A DNA stretch of 64,000 nucleotides from Pseudomonadota bacterium (GCA_016195085.1 JACQAG010000072.1:1-64000); one strand, 5' to 3'. Shown: positions 37,290-46,329, counted from the stretch's first letter. A program made the numbers and translations. The notes: generated from the letters alone by a model not told the origin.

Positions 37290-38663
37290 TTAGTTCGTCA
37301 CCGCCAGCCCGTCGATCCGCTTCCGGATCGCGCCGTGGGTTGGGCTCGCCGGATCGAGCTGGGCCAGGAGCTTCCGCCAGAGCTCGCCGGCGCGGGCCTT
37401 GTTGCCGGCTTCCGCCTCGGCCTCGCCCACGAAGAACAGTGCCTCGGGATTCTCCGGGGCCAAGCGCAGCACCCGGCGCATGGTGGAGACGAAGGCATCG
37501 GGCAGCGGGCCGGAAGTCTTGCCCGGCGGATAGATCGTGTGCGCGTAGTCGAGCAGCACGTCGATCCGATCCGGTGCGAGACGGATCGCCTCGGTGTGCG
37601 CTTCAAGCGCCTTCTCGCGCTCGCCCAGGACCGCGTAGGAGCGGGCGAGCCGGCGCCAGCCTTCGAGGTCGCCGGGCTCTTGCTTGAGGCGCTCCGCCAG
37701 ACCATCGACCATGGCGCGGATCATCGCCCCGCGGGCGGCCGGATCGACGGGAACGCCGGCGCCGGTGCTGGCGGGGGCGGCGGCAGGATTCGCCTCCCGG
37801 AGCGAAGCACGGCGCTCTTCGAGGTCGATCCTGCCCGCGCGTGCAGTTTCCTCGAGCCGGGCTTTCAAGACCGGCAGCCAGAGCGCATCGGCGGGCGAGT
37901 CGAGCTCGAGGGCGAGCCAGGCATCGACTGCAAGTCCGGCGTCACCCTGCTGGGCCAAGGCGAGGCCGCGATAGAACCGCGCCCTGGGCTCGTCGGGATC
38001 GATCCGAAGCGCCTTATCGAAGGCCTCGCGCGCCGCGGGGATGACACTTCCATCATTGGCCTCGACCAGGGCCTCGCCATAAGCCGAGATCAGCTCCGGC
38101 TCCTCAGGAGCGAGCGCCACCGCCTTGCCGAAGGCGCGCGCCGCCTCCTTGGGCTTGCGGAGGGACATGAGCCCGCGGCCGAGCCGCGTCCATTCCGCGG
38201 CACTGCTGCTGCCGTCGATGAGACGCCGCTCCAGCTCGGCCACCAGAGACGCCGGATCCTGCCGCTCCTCGCTCGAGGCCGACGGCCGCGCGGACAGCGG
38301 TTGATCCGGCATGTCCGGCCAGCCGAGGCGAAGATAGAGAAGGATGGCAAGCCCCGGCATGAGCAAGGCGAGGAGCGAAGCGGTCGCCAGCCTGACGCGC
38401 CGGCTATCGTTCTTTGGCGCGGGCACGGCCGTGGCGGCTTCGCGGAGGATCCGGCGCTCGATCTCGAGCTTGGCGGCGGCGGCCTCGCCGTCGCCGAGAC
38501 GGCCTGCCACCCGATCGCGCTCGAGCTCTGCCAGCTGATCCAGATAGACCGCGATCCCGTGGGCGCTGGCATTCGGCGCAGGTGTGCGGCCGCGAAGGAG
38601 CGGCCATCCCACGACCAGCACGACCAGGGCGGTCATCAGCGCGATCGCAAACCAGAAGATCAC
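37290..38663 (-). CDS. ccmI: Cytochrome c biogenesis protein CcmI (CycH)
   Basis: A 457-residue protein with an N-terminal membrane helix (FWFAIALMTALVVLVVGWPLLRG), a short cytoplasmic EIxRR-like leucine zipper region (YLDQLAELERDRVAGRLGDGEAAAAKLEIERRIL), a second helix (LATASLLALLMPGLAILLYLRLGW) and a TPR-rich periplasmic part (PLSARPSASSEERQDP onward, with repeats such as EEPELISAYGEALVEAN). This is the full CcmI layout; it presents apocytochrome c to the heme lyase. It lies 29 bases after ccmE, with no ccmF/G/H between them. Confidence 0.9.
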   Translation of the reverse strand: MIFWFAIALMTALVVLVVGWPLLRGRTPAPNASAHGIAVYLDQLAELERDRVAGRLGDGEAAAAKLEIERRILREAATAVPAPKNDSRRVRLATASLLALLMPGLAILLYLRLGWPDMPDQPLSARPSASSEERQDPASLVAELERRLIDGSSSAAEWTRLGRGLMSLRKPKEAARAFGKAVALAPEEPELISAYGEALVEANDGSVIPAAREAFDKALRIDPDEPRARFYRGLALAQQGDAGLAVDAWLALELDSPADALWLPVLKARLEETARAGRIDLEERRASLREANPAAAPASTGAGVPVDPAARGAMIRAMVDGLAERLKQEPGDLEGWRRLARSYAVLGEREKALEAHTEAIRLAPDRIDVLLDYAHTIYPPGKTSGPLPDAFVSTMRRVLRLAPENPEALFFVGEAEAEAGNKARAGELWRKLLAQLDPASPTHGAIRKRIDGLAVTN

Positions 38664-38692
38664 GGCACCGATGCTTTAGGAATGGGTTGACG

Positions 38693-39139
38693 TCACGGGG
38701 TCTTGCTCGGCTCTCGCCATTGCCCGCTCCGCTTCAGGGCCTCGGCCACTTCCGGCGGCATGTATTTCTCATCGTGCTTGGCCAGCACAGTCTGTGCATG
38801 GAATACGCCGTTTTTGAGGCTGCCTTCCGCCACCACGCCTTGGCCCTCGCGGAACAGATCGGGAAGAATTCCGGAATAGGTGACGGGAATGCCGCTGGCG
38901 CCGTCGGTCACGCGAAAATCGGTGGTGACGCCGTCGGCGCGCCGCTTCACGCTGTCCGGCTCGACCAGGCCGCCTAAGCGAAACCGCCGGTCCGGCGGTA
39001 CCTGCTTCGCCATGGCTTCGCTGGGGCTGTAGAAGAACACCAGGCTGTCCTCGAAGGCGGTGAGCACCAGGGCCGTCGCCGAGCCCAAGAACGCCATTCC
39101 AATGATCAGCAGCAGCAGGCGACGCCGCTTACGCGTCAT
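38693..39139 (-). CDS. ccmE: Cytochrome c maturation heme chaperone CcmE
   Basis: A 148-residue protein: N-terminal Arg/Lys-rich anchor ([26 protein letters not shown]), OB-fold body ([28 protein letters not shown]... [16 protein letters not shown]) and the heme-binding motif [10 protein letters not shown] with the covalent heme His at residue 122. It carries heme from CcmC to the lyase. It overlaps the ccmD 3' end by 11 bases. ATG 39139 gives the correct N-terminus; the frame's upstream extension belongs to ccmD in another frame. Confidence 0.95.
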   Translation of the reverse strand: MTRKRRRLLLLIIGMAFLGSATALVLTAFEDSLVFFYSPSEAMAKQVPPDRRFRLGGLVEPDSVKRRADGVTTDFRVTDGASGIPVTYSGILPDLFREGQGVVAEGSLKNGVFHAQTVLAKHDEKYMPPEVAEALKRSGQWREPSKTP

Positions 39140-39335
39140 CGGTTCCTGCCTCGGCGGTGCCGCTGGGACGCCCGCGGCCGGGCGCTTCGAGCCGGACGAG
39201 CTCGGCGCGCCGACGCCGCACACGCCGCAGCGTATCGATGAGCAAGAGGACGAGCACCGCCGCGGTCACCCCGTAGGCCGGCCACACGAAGCCGGCATAG
39301 CCGCCCATGGCGAGGAATTGGCTGAACGTATTCAT
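39129..39335 (-). CDS. ccmD: Heme exporter subunit CcmD
   Basis: A 68-residue single-helix protein with the CcmD pattern [43 protein letters not shown]. It stabilises the CcmABC-CcmE complex. ATG 39335 is chosen; GTG 39347 would add four residues. It overlaps ccmE by 11 bases. Its usual partner ccmC is not adjacent: a two-hairpin repeat and an inverted SIS-like gene lie between them. Confidence 0.88.
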   Translation of the reverse strand: MNTFSQFLAMGGYAGFVWPAYGVTAAVLVLLLIDTLRRVRRRRAELVRLEAPGRGRPSGTAEAGTDDA

Positions 39336-39382
39336 CTCCGACCACACATAGCGCGCACCCGTCTCAGCACCAAGCCTCCCTG

Positions 39383-39501
39383 GTGTCCCGCCCCTGAAAT
39401 TCGTCCGCGAATTTCAGGGACAAGCCGGCCACTAATCTATCGAATCTAGTGTGATTCAGATTCCGAAGTTCGCCGACGAACTTCGGAATCATCACACTAG
39501 C
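39383..39501. repeat. Two-hairpin repeat element, copy 2
   Basis: 119-bp partner of the element at 27194-27309. Hairpin 1 arms are CCCTGAAATTCG (39392-39403) and CGAATTTCAGGG (39408-39419): relative to copy 1, one A-T pair became T-A, a compensatory change. Hairpin 2 has the same right arm (39477-39500) and a left arm starting at 39446 with a three-base insertion (TCA). It separates ccmD from the inverted SIS-like gene. Confidence 0.93.
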
Positions 39502-39559
39502 TCCCAGGGATTCCAGCAGGCTGGGATTATCCCGGTACTTGTGCGAGCCTCATTTTACC

Positions 39560-40447
39560 ATGTCCCGCGCCAACACCCGAATTCCCCATCTCGACGATGT
39601 GGTGCTGCAGGCTCTCGACCTGCATGCCTCCTATGTCATTCCGGCCATGAGGCTGCCGAAGGCGCGCCGCCGCCTGATCGTCGCCAGCGGCAATGCGCTG
39701 CCGACCGGGCGGATCCTGTTCGCCGAGGAGTGCGCTGTTTTCGCGAGCGAGAGCCAATACGGGCGGCTGCTGGAACGGGAGCCCGACATCGATCACGCTG
39801 TCGTGATCTCGGCCTCCGGCACCAAGCATGCGCCGAGGATCATCGGCGATCTCATCCGGCGCGGGCTCAAGCCCTACCTCATCACCTGCGAGCCGCACTC
39901 CCCGGCCGCGGCGCTCATCGATGCCGCATGCGTGCTGGCGACACGGAGCCTGCCCGAGCCGCTCACCTACAACACCTCCACATATCTCGGCATGATGCTG
40001 GCCAAGACCCGCGAGGAGCCAGCCGGCATCAAGCGATTCATCCTCGACGAGGTGGCGCCCCGTCTGCCGGATCTTGCACCCTACCGAGCCTTCTACCTCA
40101 TGCTCCGCTCCCAGTTCGAGGTGCAGCAGCCGATGTTCGTGACCAAGTTCGACGAGCTCTTCGGCGGTCGCCTCGCCGGTCGCTGCTATACCGTCGATCA
40201 GACCATGCACGGCAAGACCGTCGTCTCTTGGGAGAAGGAACTGTTCATCGCATTTGGTTGCGAGAATGAGGATTTCGGCAACGCACGTCTCGCGGTCCCG
40301 TTGCCGCATGAGGCAGGTTTCGCGCAGATGATGGCGGTCGGCTACTACGTCATCGGGCGCATCCAGGCCTCGAAGCCGGCTTGGTTCAAGGAGCATGTCG
40401 CAAGCTACGCGCTGCAGCAGCAGCGTCTGTTCCAGAAGCGGGGCTAG
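39560..40447 (+). CDS. SIS-domain-like (sugar-isomerase fold) protein
   Basis: A 295-residue cytosolic protein. Its central section DHAVVISASGTKHAPRIIGDLIRRGLKPYLITCEPHSPAAALIDAACVLA has the SIS-domain pattern (ISxSGxT...G..xxLIT..xxSPxA..AD), and flanking helices follow. SIS proteins isomerise or bind phosphosugars or regulate in response to them. The similarity is limited to this block, so substrate is not assigned. It is transcribed against the ccm genes that surround it, and its stop shares the CTAG of the ccmC stop. ATG 39560; an upstream TTG 39539 is less likely. Confidence 0.65.
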   Translation: MSRANTRIPHLDDVVLQALDLHASYVIPAMRLPKARRRLIVASGNALPTGRILFAEECAVFASESQYGRLLEREPDIDHAVVISASGTKHAPRIIGDLIRRGLKPYLITCEPHSPAAALIDAACVLATRSLPEPLTYNTSTYLGMMLAKTREEPAGIKRFILDEVAPRLPDLAPYRAFYLMLRSQFEVQQPMFVTKFDELFGGRLAGRCYTVDQTMHGKTVVSWEKELFIAFGCENEDFGNARLAVPLPHEAGFAQMMAVGYYVIGRIQASKPAWFKEHVASYALQQQRLFQKRG

Positions 40448-41175
40448 CCGCGGGTCTCAAGGAGCCTGAGGGCGCGGATCCGGCGGGCGGCGATCGCTGC
40501 TTCCACGCGCAAGATGAGCAGGCTCGCGAACAAGGCGGTGAAGCCGACGGCCATGGCCAAGAGCGGCACCAGCATCGCCGTGTCGATCGCCGGCGCATCG
40601 AAGCGGGTGATCGAGGCCGGCTGGTGCAAGGTGTTCCACCAGTCGACCGAGAACTTGACGATGGGCACGTTGACCCAGCCGACCAGCGCCAGAATGGACG
40701 CGGCCTTGGCGCCGCGGCTGGGATCGTCGAAGGCATGCGCCAGCGCGATATATCCGAGATAGAGGAAGAACAGCACCAGGACCGAGGTGAGCCGCGCGTC
40801 CCACACCCACCAGGTGCCCCACATGGGCTGACCCCATAGCGCCCCGGTCACCAGGCAGATGAAGGTGAAGGCGGCGCCGATCGGTGCGGCGGCCTCGGCG
40901 ACGAGCTCGGCCACCGGGTGCTTCCAGACGAGCGCCGTGGCGCTCGCCACCGCCATGGTGGTGTAGACGAACATCGCCATCCACGCGGACGGCACATGCA
41001 CATACATGATGCGCACGGTCTCGCCCTGCTGATAGTCGGCGGGTGAGGCAAAGAGGCCGAGAGTGAGCCCGGCGGCGATCGCGACGGCGGCAATCGCGCT
41101 GGTCCATGGCAGCAAGGATCGCCCCAGGCGCTGGAACCGGGCAGGGTTGGCGAAGCGGTGCAGGGTCATCGTCAT
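40444..41175 (-). CDS. ccmC: Heme ABC transporter permease CcmC
   Basis: A 243-residue, six-helix protein with the WWD heme-handling motif MWGTWWVWDARLTS between helices, and flanking His residues (VHVPSAWMA; HQPASIT) typical of CcmC. It delivers heme to CcmE. ATG 41175 lies 25 bases downstream of the ccmB stop. Its 3' end meets the opposite-strand SIS-like gene, sharing CTAG, so the normal ccmC-ccmD continuity is broken. Confidence 0.95.
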   Translation of the reverse strand: MTMTLHRFANPARFQRLGRSLLPWTSAIAAVAIAAGLTLGLFASPADYQQGETVRIMYVHVPSAWMAMFVYTTMAVASATALVWKHPVAELVAEAAAPIGAAFTFICLVTGALWGQPMWGTWWVWDARLTSVLVLFFLYLGYIALAHAFDDPSRGAKAASILALVGWVNVPIVKFSVDWWNTLHQPASITRFDAPAIDTAMLVPLLAMAVGFTALFASLLILRVEAAIAARRIRALRLLETRG

Positions 41176-41200
41176 CGGCGAGGCTTATACCATGGGCCGC

Positions 41201-41866
41201 TCAAGCCAAGGCCTGGCGGAGGGCGGCCGCCATCGCCCAAGGTGTGAGCGGCAAGGCCGCCAGCAAGAGGGCGCCCAGCAGCAGAAGATGCGGCCGGGGA
41301 GAAAGTCCGGTCAGCGAGGCTTCGACCGCAGCGGCACCGAAGATCAGCACCGGGATCACCAGCGGCAGTACCAGGAGCGCCACTAGCACGCCGGCGCGTC
41401 TGGCGCCCAAGGTCAGCGCCGCGCCGATGCCGCCGATGAGGCTGATCGTCGGCGTGCCCAGCGCCATCGAGAGAACCAGGCTCGGGAAGCCGGAGGCCGG
41501 CATGTTGAGGAGGATCGCCAAGAGCGGTGTGGCCACGATGAGCGGCACGGAGGTGGCGATCCAGTGGGCGAGCACCTTCGCCAGCGCCACGGCGAAGAGC
41601 GGCAGCGGACCCATGAAGAGCGCATCCAAGGTGCCGTCCTCGTAATCGGCCTGGAACAGGCGGTCGAGGGACAGCATGGAGGCCAGCAAGGCCGCCACCC
41701 AGACCAGACCAGCGGCGATTCCAGCCAGGATCTCCGGCTCCGGACCGACGCCGAAGGGGAACAGCATCACCACCATGACCGAGAACAGGACCGCCATGGC
41801 CGCATCGGCACCCTGGCGGAAAGCGAGCTGCACGTCGCGGAGGAGAAGCGCCGTGAACGCCTTCAT
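41201..41866 (-). CDS. ccmB: Heme exporter permease CcmB
   Basis: A 221-residue membrane protein with about six helices and the CcmB opening ALLLRDVQLAFRQGADAAMAVLFSVMVVMLFPFGVGPEPE, then LFQADYEDGTLDALFMGPLPLFAVALAKVLAHW. It forms the CcmAB release factor of the c-type cytochrome pathway. ATG 41866 overlaps the ccmA stop as ATGA. Confidence 0.95.
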   Translation of the reverse strand: MKAFTALLLRDVQLAFRQGADAAMAVLFSVMVVMLFPFGVGPEPEILAGIAAGLVWVAALLASMLSLDRLFQADYEDGTLDALFMGPLPLFAVALAKVLAHWIATSVPLIVATPLLAILLNMPASGFPSLVLSMALGTPTISLIGGIGAALTLGARRAGVLVALLVLPLVIPVLIFGAAAVEASLTGLSPRPHLLLLGALLLAALPLTPWAMAAALRQALA

Positions 41867-42537
41867 GGCCCGCCCGCACTTGGCCCTGGCGGCGGCCGGG
41901 AGGCGAGATCGAGGCGAAGGGCGCCGGGAAGGGCCAGGCCGCCATGGAGCGCTGCCGCCACCATGCCGCCGCCGTTTCGATGCCGGGCGAGGACCGCCTC
42001 GATGGCGGCGACCGAGGCCGCATCGAGGCCGTTGGTCGGCTCATCCAACAGCCAGAGCCGGGTGCCGCTGGCAAGGATGCGAGAGAGCGCCAGGCGGCGG
42101 CGCTGGCCTTGGGAGAGAAAGCGGGCGGGCATGTCGATGAGATGGCTGAGGCCGGTTGCATCGAGAGCTGCCGCCAGCGCCGAAGGATTCGCCTCCCGGC
42201 CTGCATAGGCGAGCCAGAACCGGAGATTCTCGCCGGCGGTGAAGGCGAGCTTCACCGCATCGAGATGACCGAGATAGGTCGTCAGCGCGCGGTGGGCGTC
42301 GGGATCGGCGTCGAGCCCGACCTCACCCCAGCCGAGCCAGCCCGTCTCGGGCGGGACCAACCCCGCCATCAGCCTGAGCAGGCTCGATTTGCCGCTGCCA
42401 TTGGCGCCGGAGACGACGAGCGCCTGACCGGGCTCGAGACGGAAGCTCAAGCCGGAGAAGACCAGCCGCTCGCCGCGCACGCAGGCGAGATCGCGGCCGA
42501 TGAAGGCAAGCGGGTTATCCTCGGCATGCCTCAGCAA
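41863..42537 (-). CDS. ccmA: Heme exporter ATP-binding protein CcmA
   Basis: A 224-residue ABC ATPase: Walker A GANGSGKSSLL, signature LSQGQRRRLALSR (the CcmA variant), Walker B LWLLDEPTNGLD. It drives release of holo-CcmE from the CcmCDE complex. The only in-frame upstream start is TTG 42537. A strong GC-rich hairpin lies about 70-105 bases upstream of this start, on the promoter side. Confidence 0.95.
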   Translation of the reverse strand: MLRHAEDNPLAFIGRDLACVRGERLVFSGLSFRLEPGQALVVSGANGSGKSSLLRLMAGLVPPETGWLGWGEVGLDADPDAHRALTTYLGHLDAVKLAFTAGENLRFWLAYAGREANPSALAAALDATGLSHLIDMPARFLSQGQRRRLALSRILASGTRLWLLDEPTNGLDAASVAAIEAVLARHRNGGGMVAAALHGGLALPGALRLDLASRPPPGPSAGGP

Positions 42538-42608
42538 GAACGGGGGATCCGAAAAAGCCGAGCCGCGCGTCCGACAATCGGCGGACCGGCGGCTCCGGGA
42601 GGAGAGCG

Positions 42609-42643
42609 GCGCGGCGCCGGGGGAGGGGGGGGCGGCGCCGCGC
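42609..42643. other. Strong GC hairpin with G-run loop upstream of ccmA
   Basis: Perfect 11-bp arms GCGCGGCGCCG (42609-42619) and CGGCGCCGCGC (42633-42643) enclose a 13-base purine loop of G with one A. It lies in the 222-base gap between the paaK-like and ccmA genes. It could be a transcription-stopping or regulatory structure. No T-run follows, so a standard terminator is not supported. Confidence 0.6.
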
Positions 42644-42759
42644 GCTCAAGAGCCGAGATGGCTGAGCCACCTCTCTCATGGCGACACTTAACCAAGCGAG
42701 CTGGGCGGAACGAAGGCAGGATTTGCCGCATTTGCCTCATTCGAGGGGCTGCCGGCGGC

Positions 42760-44010
42760 TCAGTCGAGCTTGCGCACGTCGTCGATCACCTTGCCGTCAT
42801 TGGCCAAGCTGCCGGGCACGACCAGCATGACCTCGCCCTTGAGCTTGCACACGGCTTCAATCGACTGGGAAATCGCCGCCGCGAGGTCGGAATCCGGCTG
42901 GGCGCACTCGCAATGCAGCGTCATCACATCCGCCTGCTGCAGGCGATCCACCACCAGCCGCGCCTTGGTGATATTTGGGTGACGCCGGAGGAGCTCGGCG
43001 ACCTGGGCCGGATGCACGAACATGCCTTTGACCTTGGTCGTCTGGTCGGCGCGGCCCATCCAGCCTTTGATGCGGCGGTTGGTGCGCCCGCAGGGGCTTT
43101 GGCCGGCAAGAAAGGCGGAGAGGTCGCCGGTGGCGAAGCGGATAAGCGGATAGTCCGGGTTGAGGGTGGTGACGACGATCTCGCCGACTTCGCCTTCGGC
43201 CACAGGATCGCCGGTGCCGGGCCTGACGATCTCGACGATCAGCCATTCATCGAGGATCATGCCCTCGCGCGCCGGGCTCTCATAGGCGACGAGACCGAGA
43301 TCGGCGGTGCCATAGAGCTGGAGCACGCTGATGCCGTGTCCGGCGAGTTGGCCGCGCAAGCTCGCCGGCAGCGCCTCGCCGCCGACCACCGCCTTCTTCA
43401 GGCTGGAGATGTCGGCACCCATCTCCTTCGCCTTGTCGACGATCACCCTGAGAAAGGACGGCGTGCCGGCATAGACCGCGGGCCTGAGATCGGCGATCGC
43501 CTTCACCTGCAATTCGGTGTTGCCGACGCCGCCGGGAAACACCGGGCAGCCCAAGGCCTCGGCGCCGGTCTCGATCATCATGCCGGCCGGCGTGAAGTGA
43601 TAGGCGAAGCAGTTGTGCACGAGCTCGCCCTCGCGCACGCCTGCGGCGTAGAGCGCCCGCGCCATCCGCCAATAGTCCGGCCCGCGCCCCTCGGCGTCGT
43701 AGATCGGTCCGGGCGAGGCGTAGATGCGGGCCAGCTCCTTGACCGGGGTGGCATTCAAGCCGCCGAAGGGCAGCGCCTGGCGTTGCCGTTCGATGAGCTC
43801 GCTCTTGCGGATGACCGGCAGACGCGCCAGCGCCGCGTAGGAGGTGATGTCGCTGGGGGTAACATCGCGGAGCAACTTTGCGACGCCCTCGGCCTTTTCC
43901 TTGGCAAGCCGGATCTGCTGCGGCAGCAAGTCGAACAGCCGCCGCTCGCGCAGCGCCGGGTCATGCGTCTCCAACTCGTCGAAATAGTCGCCGGAAGCGC
44001 CGACCATCAC
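42760..44010 (-). CDS. AMP-binding acyl-CoA ligase, phenylacetate-CoA ligase (PaaK) type
   Basis: A 416-residue ANL enzyme of PaaK length. It shows the PaaK-like opening (LPQQIRLAKEKAEGVAKLL... YAALARLPVIRKSEL), YHFTPAGMMIETGAEALGCPVFPGGVGNTELQ, the adenylate pocket LQLYGTADLGLVAYE and the C-terminal QTTKVKGMFVHPAQVAELL. It probably forms a CoA thioester from an aromatic or other carboxylic acid. It overlaps the LivF gene by four bases (ATGA), so it belongs to the Liv-type importer operon. Confidence 0.88.
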   Translation of the reverse strand: MMVGASGDYFDELETHDPALRERRLFDLLPQQIRLAKEKAEGVAKLLRDVTPSDITSYAALARLPVIRKSELIERQRQALPFGGLNATPVKELARIYASPGPIYDAEGRGPDYWRMARALYAAGVREGELVHNCFAYHFTPAGMMIETGAEALGCPVFPGGVGNTELQVKAIADLRPAVYAGTPSFLRVIVDKAKEMGADISSLKKAVVGGEALPASLRGQLAGHGISVLQLYGTADLGLVAYESPAREGMILDEWLIVEIVRPGTGDPVAEGEVGEIVVTTLNPDYPLIRFATGDLSAFLAGQSPCGRTNRRIKGWMGRADQTTKVKGMFVHPAQVAELLRRHPNITKARLVVDRLQQADVMTLHCECAQPDSDLAAAISQSIEAVCKLKGEVMLVVPGSLANDGKVIDDVRKLD

Positions 44011-44819
44011 GCGAGCCAGCGCTTGCGCCGCTTGTAGTGCTTGACGTCACGGTAGCTCTTGCGGCCGCTTCCCGAGAGGCCGAGGTAGAATTCCTTCACA
44101 TCCTCGTTCTGGCTGAGCTGGCGCGCCTGGCCATCCATGACCACGCGGCCGTTCTCGAGGATGTAGCCGTGATGAGCGTAGCGGAGAGCGATGTTGGTGT
44201 TCTGCTCGGCCAAGAGGAACGTCACCCTCTCTTGCTCGTTCAGCCGGCGCACGATCTCGAAGATCTCCTCGACCAGCTGCGGAGCCAAGCCCATGGACGG
44301 CTCATCCAAGAGGATCGTGCTCGGACTTGCCATGAGCGCGCGGCCGATGGCGCACATCTGCTGCTCGCCGCCCGAGGTGTAGCCCGCCTGCGCGCCGCGG
44401 CGCTCCTTGAGGCGCGGGAAATAGGCATAGACCTTCTCGAGATCGGCCTGGATCGGCGCCTTGCCGTCCGCCCGCGTGAAGGCGCCGGTCAGCAGGTTCT
44501 CCTCGACCGTCAGGTGGCCGAAGCAGTGGCGGCCTTCCATCACCTGGATGACGCCGCGCTTGACCACCTCGTTCGGGCTCAAGCGGTCGACCCGTTCGCC
44601 CTTGTATTCGATGCTGCCCTTGGTCACCTCGCCGCGCTCGGCGCGGAGCAGGTTGGAGATGGCCTTCAAGGTCGTGGTCTTGCCGGCGCCGTTGGCGCCC
44701 AGCAAGGCGACGATGCCGCCCGCGGGAACGGCGAGCGACACGCCCTTCAGCACCAGGATCACATGGTTGTAGATGACCTCGATGTTGTTGACGGCGAGCA
44801 CGGAGGACGGAGCTGTCAT
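44007..44819 (-). CDS. livF: Branched-chain-amino-acid-type ABC transporter ATP-binding protein (LivF-like)
   Basis: A 270-residue ABC ATPase with Walker A LLGANGAGKTTTLKAI, signature YTSGGEQQMCAIGRAL and Walker B TILLDEPSMGLAP, typical LivF. The C-terminus carries a basic extension (GRKSYRDVKHYKRRKRWLA) seen in this operon type. It couples ATP hydrolysis to import with LivG. Stop overlaps the PaaK-like ligase start. Confidence 0.93.
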   Translation of the reverse strand: MTAPSSVLAVNNIEVIYNHVILVLKGVSLAVPAGGIVALLGANGAGKTTTLKAISNLLRAERGEVTKGSIEYKGERVDRLSPNEVVKRGVIQVMEGRHCFGHLTVEENLLTGAFTRADGKAPIQADLEKVYAYFPRLKERRGAQAGYTSGGEQQMCAIGRALMASPSTILLDEPSMGLAPQLVEEIFEIVRRLNEQERVTFLLAEQNTNIALRYAHHGYILENGRVVMDGQARQLSQNEDVKEFYLGLSGSGRKSYRDVKHYKRRKRWLA

Positions 44820-44855
44820 CGCTGCCGCTGTCTAAAACGGTGGCCGGCGACCGCA

Positions 44856-44962
44856 GCCCCCACCCTAACCCTCCCCCGCCGAAAACGGCGGAGGAGGGAA
44901 CCGAAGGACGCCGAAGTCAAACTCCCTCCCCCGCGAACGCGGGGGAGGGGCGGGGTGGGGGC
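44856..44962. repeat. GC-rich compound palindrome, family B
   Basis: GCCCCCACCCTAACCCTCCCCCGCC ... GGCGGAGGAGGG, then CTCCCTCCCCCGC-GAAC-GCGGGGGAGGGGCGGGGTGGGGGC. Outer arms GCCCCCACCC / GGGTGGGGGC are inverted. It separates the LivF gene from the binding-protein gene within the importer operon. Confidence 0.82.
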
Positions 44963-45000
44963 AGTCACGAGGTGATTGTCCTAGCCGGCAATACGTCCTC

Positions 45001-46329
45001 TCAGCCCGGCTTGGAGCAGTCGCGGGCGGCGATGCTCTTTTCCTGGGCGTATTTCGCCGCCGCGGTCTCGACGAACGGGCGGAGCAGCTTGTCGTCCGCG
45101 GTGATCCAGTCGGAGATGAACTTCCAGCCCTTGCCGTCCCATTGCTGGATGCGGGCGCGGCTGCCGCCCTCATGGTCGAGGCAGCTGACCTTGAGCGGCG
45201 CCAAGAGGCCTTCGAAGCCCATCTGATTGATACGCTCGGGCGTGAGGTTCAGGTTCTCGATGCCCCAGCGCACCTGCTCGCCGGTCAAGGGTTTCTTGCC
45301 GAAGCGCTCCTGGGCGACCCGGATGCCCTCGATGCCGAGAGCGACGGAGACGAGGCCGCGGTTGTAAAGTACCTGGCCCACCTCCTCGCGCTTGGCGGCA
45401 CCCTTGCCCTTGTCATAGAGGTGCTTCAGCACGTCGCGGACCACGCCGTAGCTGGTGCCGGTCGCGTGCAAGGCGAGTGAGTTGTAGCCGTTGGCGCCGG
45501 CTTCGGCCGGCACCACGTCGGGCTCGGCGCCGGACCACCACACGCCGTACATGCGGTTGCGCGGGAAGTTGACGGCTGCCGCCTCCTTGATCGAGGTCGA
45601 GTTCATCACGCCCCAGCCCCAGAGGAAGACGTAGTCGGGCCGGCCCTGGCGGATCTGCAGCCAGGTCGCCTTCTGCTCGACGCCGGGTGCCGTCACCGGC
45701 AGCGCCTCGAAGACATAGCCATGGCGCTTGGCCAGCTCCTGCAGGATCGGGATCGGCTCCTTGCCGTAGGGCGAGTCGTGGAAGACCAGCGTGATCTTCT
45801 TGCCCTTGAGCTTGTCGTAGCCGCCAAGCGTATTGGCGAGATGGTGGACCAGGATGTCGGCGGCCGACCAATAGGTGCCCAAGAGCGGGAACACCCAGGG
45901 GAAGATCCGCCCGTCGGCGGCCTCGGAGCGGCCATAGCCGACGCTCATGACCGGGATCTTGTCGGTGGGCGCCTTCTCGATGAGTGCGAAGGTGATGCCG
46001 GTCGACAAGGGATGGATGAAGGCAGCACCGGTCGGGCCTTTGCCCTTCAGGCGATCGAAGCATTCGACGCCGCGGTCGGTGGCGTATCCGGTCTCGCACT
46101 CCTCGACCACGAGCTTGACGCCGTTCACGCCGCCATCGCGCTCGTTGATCATGTTGATGTAGTCGACGAAGCCATTGGCGAATGGCGCGCCGTTGGGCGC
46201 ATAAGGCCCGGTGCGGTAGACCAGCGCCGGAATGAATTGCTCATTCTGCGCCGCTGCCGGGCCGACGAGCCCAGTCAGGCCGACGGCGGCGCCGAGCGCG
46301 GCCAAGGCGAGTGTTCTGGTGAAGCGCAT
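45001..46329 (-). CDS. Liv-type ABC transporter substrate-binding protein
   Basis: A 442-residue periplasmic-binding protein (Peripla_BP_6). Signal peptide MRFTRTLALAALGAAVGLTGLVGPAAAQ, then NEQFIPALVYRTGPYAPNGAPFANGFVDYINMINERDGGVNGVKL and GPTGAAFIHPLSTGITFALIEKAPTDKIPVMSVGYGR. It binds a small acid or amide; branched-chain amino acid binding is only one possibility. A strong AGGGAGAGGGACG Shine-Dalgarno precedes ATG 46329. Neighbouring ligases suggest an aromatic or fatty carboxylate ligand. Confidence 0.92.
   Translation of the reverse strand: MRFTRTLALAALGAAVGLTGLVGPAAAQNEQFIPALVYRTGPYAPNGAPFANGFVDYINMINERDGGVNGVKLVVEECETGYATDRGVECFDRLKGKGPTGAAFIHPLSTGITFALIEKAPTDKIPVMSVGYGRSEAADGRIFPWVFPLLGTYWSAADILVHHLANTLGGYDKLKGKKITLVFHDSPYGKEPIPILQELAKRHGYVFEALPVTAPGVEQKATWLQIRQGRPDYVFLWGWGVMNSTSIKEAAAVNFPRNRMYGVWWSGAEPDVVPAEAGANGYNSLALHATGTSYGVVRDVLKHLYDKGKGAAKREEVGQVLYNRGLVSVALGIEGIRVAQERFGKKPLTGEQVRWGIENLNLTPERINQMGFEGLLAPLKVSCLDHEGGSRARIQQWDGKGWKFISDWITADDKLLRPFVETAAAKYAQEKSIAARDCSKPG

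Noticed and set aside
41944-44037. 697-residue frame antisense to ccmA and the PaaK-like ligase
   Set aside because: Crosses two real genes and a gap with no domain; composition is that of a shadow frame.
44856-44962. Family B palindrome as rho-independent terminator
   Set aside because: The stems lack a following T-run on either strand and sit inside what looks like one operon.
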